From: Streptomyces camelliae
GTDB taxonomy: Bacteria; Actinomycetota; Actinomycetes; Streptomycetales; Streptomycetaceae
Length of the DNA: 64,000 nt
NCBI RefSeq assembly: GCF_027625935.1
Contig: NZ_CP115300.1
Coordinates: 1,550,001-1,614,000, forward strand
Reading direction: 5' to 3'
The translations under genes were made by a program, and so were the position numbers. This document shows, piece after piece, positions 63,014 through 64,000 of this stretch. Under the pieces are notes generated by a model. That model ran no database searches. It had not been told where the DNA came from and saw only the letters and a list, made by a program, of their open reading frames with translations. Position 1 is the stretch's first letter, and every line of letters begins with the position of its first letter.

Positions 63014-64000
63014 TCAGCCGAGCTTGGCCGACATGTCGTACTGGTTGTAGACGGCCGCCGCGTTGTCCTTGGTGATCCTGGTGGTGTCCAGCGTCTGGTG
63101 CTTGCTGACGGTCTGTCCGTGCACGATGGCCTCGGCGGTGTCCGCCGCCTGCTGGGCGCCGGTCGGGTAGATGAAGGTGGTGTACATCTGGCCGAGCTGT
63201 ACAGCGCGGATGCCCCCGGTCGGGATGGCGAGGCCGTCGATGCCGACGAACTTGATGCCGTCGGCCTTGCCGGCGCCGCGGGCCGCGAGCACCGCGCCGA
63301 GGGCCATGTCGTCGTTCTCGCCGTAGACGAGGTCGATCTTCTGGTTCTGGTCGAGCCAACGCTGCATGATCGCGGTGGCGTTGGCCTTCAGCCACTTCGC
63401 CTCCTGGTGGTACACGATGGTGATGTGGTGTCCGGCGATGGCGTCTCTGAAGCCCTTGTCGCGGTCGATCTGCGGCTGGTCGGACAGGGTCCCCTGCAGC
63501 TCGGCCACGTTGCCGCCGTGCGGCAGGGCCTGCACCGCCGCCTCACCGGCGAGCTTGCCGATCTTGTAGTTGTCGCCGCCGATGAAGGACGTGTAGCAGT
63601 CGGTGTTCACGGTCCGGTCGAGGATGATGACCGGGATGTGCGCGGTGCAGGCCTGCTGCACCGCGGCGGTCAGCGGGGCCGGCTCGTTGGGCGAGACGAT
63701 CAGGACGTCGACCTTCTGCTGGACGAAGTTCTGCACCTGGCTCACCTGCGTGGCGCTGTCCTGGTGCGCGTCGGTGATGGGCAGCAGCTTGAGGTCGGGG
63801 TACTTCTTGACGAAGTGCTGGAGCTGCGCGTTGAGCTGGGCGCGGTACGGCTCGGCGTTGTTGGACTGGGAGTAGCCGACCACGAACGTCTTCTTGCCGC
63901 TGCCCGAGCCGCCGGCGGCTGCGGTCTTCGGCGCGTGGGCGGCGCAGGAGGTGAGAGCGGCGACGGTGGCGACCGCGCCGGCGAGGGCCACAAAGGTACG
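63014..64000 (-). CDS. RbsB-like sugar ABC transporter binding lipoprotein (5' end outside window)
   Basis: 329 codons are visible; the frame stays open to the right edge, so the true start and first signal-peptide residues are missing. AVATVAALTSCAAH contains the lipobox Cys. The mature protein is a periplasmic-binding-protein-like I fold: VGYSQSNNAEPYRAQLNAQL, VDVLIVSPNEPAPLTAAVQQ, HIPVIILDRTV, FIGGDNYKIGKLAGE and VYGENDDMALGAVLAA. It belongs to the ribose/galactofuranose-binding group (CUT2). Its permease and ATPase genes, if linked, would be upstream, outside the window. Confidence 0.9.
   Translation of the reverse strand, partial: RTFVALAGAVATVAALTSCAAHAPKTAAAGGSGSGKKTFVVGYSQSNNAEPYRAQLNAQLQHFVKKYPDLKLLPITDAHQDSATQVSQVQNFVQQKVDVLIVSPNEPAPLTAAVQQACTAHIPVIILDRTVNTDCYTSFIGGDNYKIGKLAGEAAVQALPHGGNVAELQGTLSDQPQIDRDKGFRDAIAGHHITIVYHQEAKWLKANATAIMQRWLDQNQKIDLVYGENDDMALGAVLAARGAGKADGIKFVGIDGLAIPTGGIRAVQLGQMYTTFIYPTGAQQAADTAEAIVHGQTVSKHQTLDTTRITKDNAAAVYNQYDMSAKLG

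Noticed and set aside
1..64000. tRNA, rRNA, insertion sequences or integrative elements
   Set aside because: No tRNA-like cloverleaf, rRNA stretch, transposase or integrase motif was seen on either strand.

Overview
The window is chromosomal DNA from an actinomycete, almost certainly Streptomyces. It shows very high GC with strong third-position GC, frequent GTG starts, ATGA/GTGA stop-start overlaps, twin-arginine lipoprotein signals and a rich set of TetR/IclR/DeoR regulators. The order tkt-tal-zwf-opcA-pgi-gnd, close to a GTP cyclohydrolase II paralogue and a 6-pyruvoyltetrahydropterin synthase homologue, resembles the SCO665x-SCO666x neighbourhood of S. coelicolor; this is from memory and was not searched. 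I see no rRNA, tRNA, CRISPR array, insertion sequence or phage gene.

Layout. (1) 1-2221: 3' part of a metallophosphoesterase and a divergent ATP-grasp ligase. (2) 2302-19511: a large glycan cluster. The left arm is a DeoR regulator, a GH4 enzyme and a GH38 alpha-mannosidase. The divergent right arm is a PfkB kinase, a sugar ABC importer without its own ATPase, an alkaline-phosphatase-superfamily enzyme, a GH2 beta-galactosidase and two Tat-exported phosphoesterases (metallophosphoesterase-LamG and PHP). An IclR regulator follows at 19651-20415. The mix suggests uptake and dismantling of a phosphate-containing mannose/galactose glycan. (3) 20416-23223: a secreted GH16-CBM6 glucanase behind two CebR/LacI-like operators, and an AraC regulator. 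(4) 23370-32377: a pentose-phosphate operon tkt-tal-zwf-opcA-pgi-gnd plus a histidine phosphatase, with no 6-phosphogluconolactonase gene. (5) 32408-34294: a GT39-like membrane glycosyltransferase. (6) 34471-39544: a quinate/shikimate catabolic cluster (3-dehydroshikimate dehydratase, shikimate/quinate dehydrogenase, TetR regulator, MHS transporter) with two related operators.

(7) 39785-45563: a VOC protein, a MalT-like LuxR regulator and a run of small or membrane proteins (65-aa protein, PLDc_N-SHOCT protein, four-helix membrane protein, CorA-like protein), interrupted by an 18-bp tandem repeat array. (8) 45596-51000: two TetR modules, each with paired palindromic operators, controlling a hydroxyisobutyrate-dehydrogenase-like enzyme and an MFS exporter/PPOX flavoprotein pair, then a serine hydrolase. 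(9) 51031-58387: the most interesting region. It holds a non-canonical GTP cyclohydrolase II (Met124 where the family has Tyr), a creatininase-family amidohydrolase, a UPF0104 membrane protein, a methyltransferase, a GT4 glycosyltransferase, a PTPS homologue lacking a zinc ligand, an MDR dehydrogenase and a CDP-alcohol phosphatidyltransferase. Together they look like a dedicated pathway from GTP to an unknown, possibly lipid-linked or glycosylated, pyrimidine/pterin product. (10) 58457-59782: a YcnI-like copper protein and a membrane partner. (11) 60553-64000: an EF-G paralogue and the 3' part of an RbsB-like sugar-binding lipoprotein.

Convergent gene pairs are usually separated by strong bidirectional hairpins (22264-22301, 32396-32432, 50997-51034, 58407-58444). 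Starts were chosen from ribosome-binding sites and overlaps. Functions rest on motifs read by eye, not on searches.
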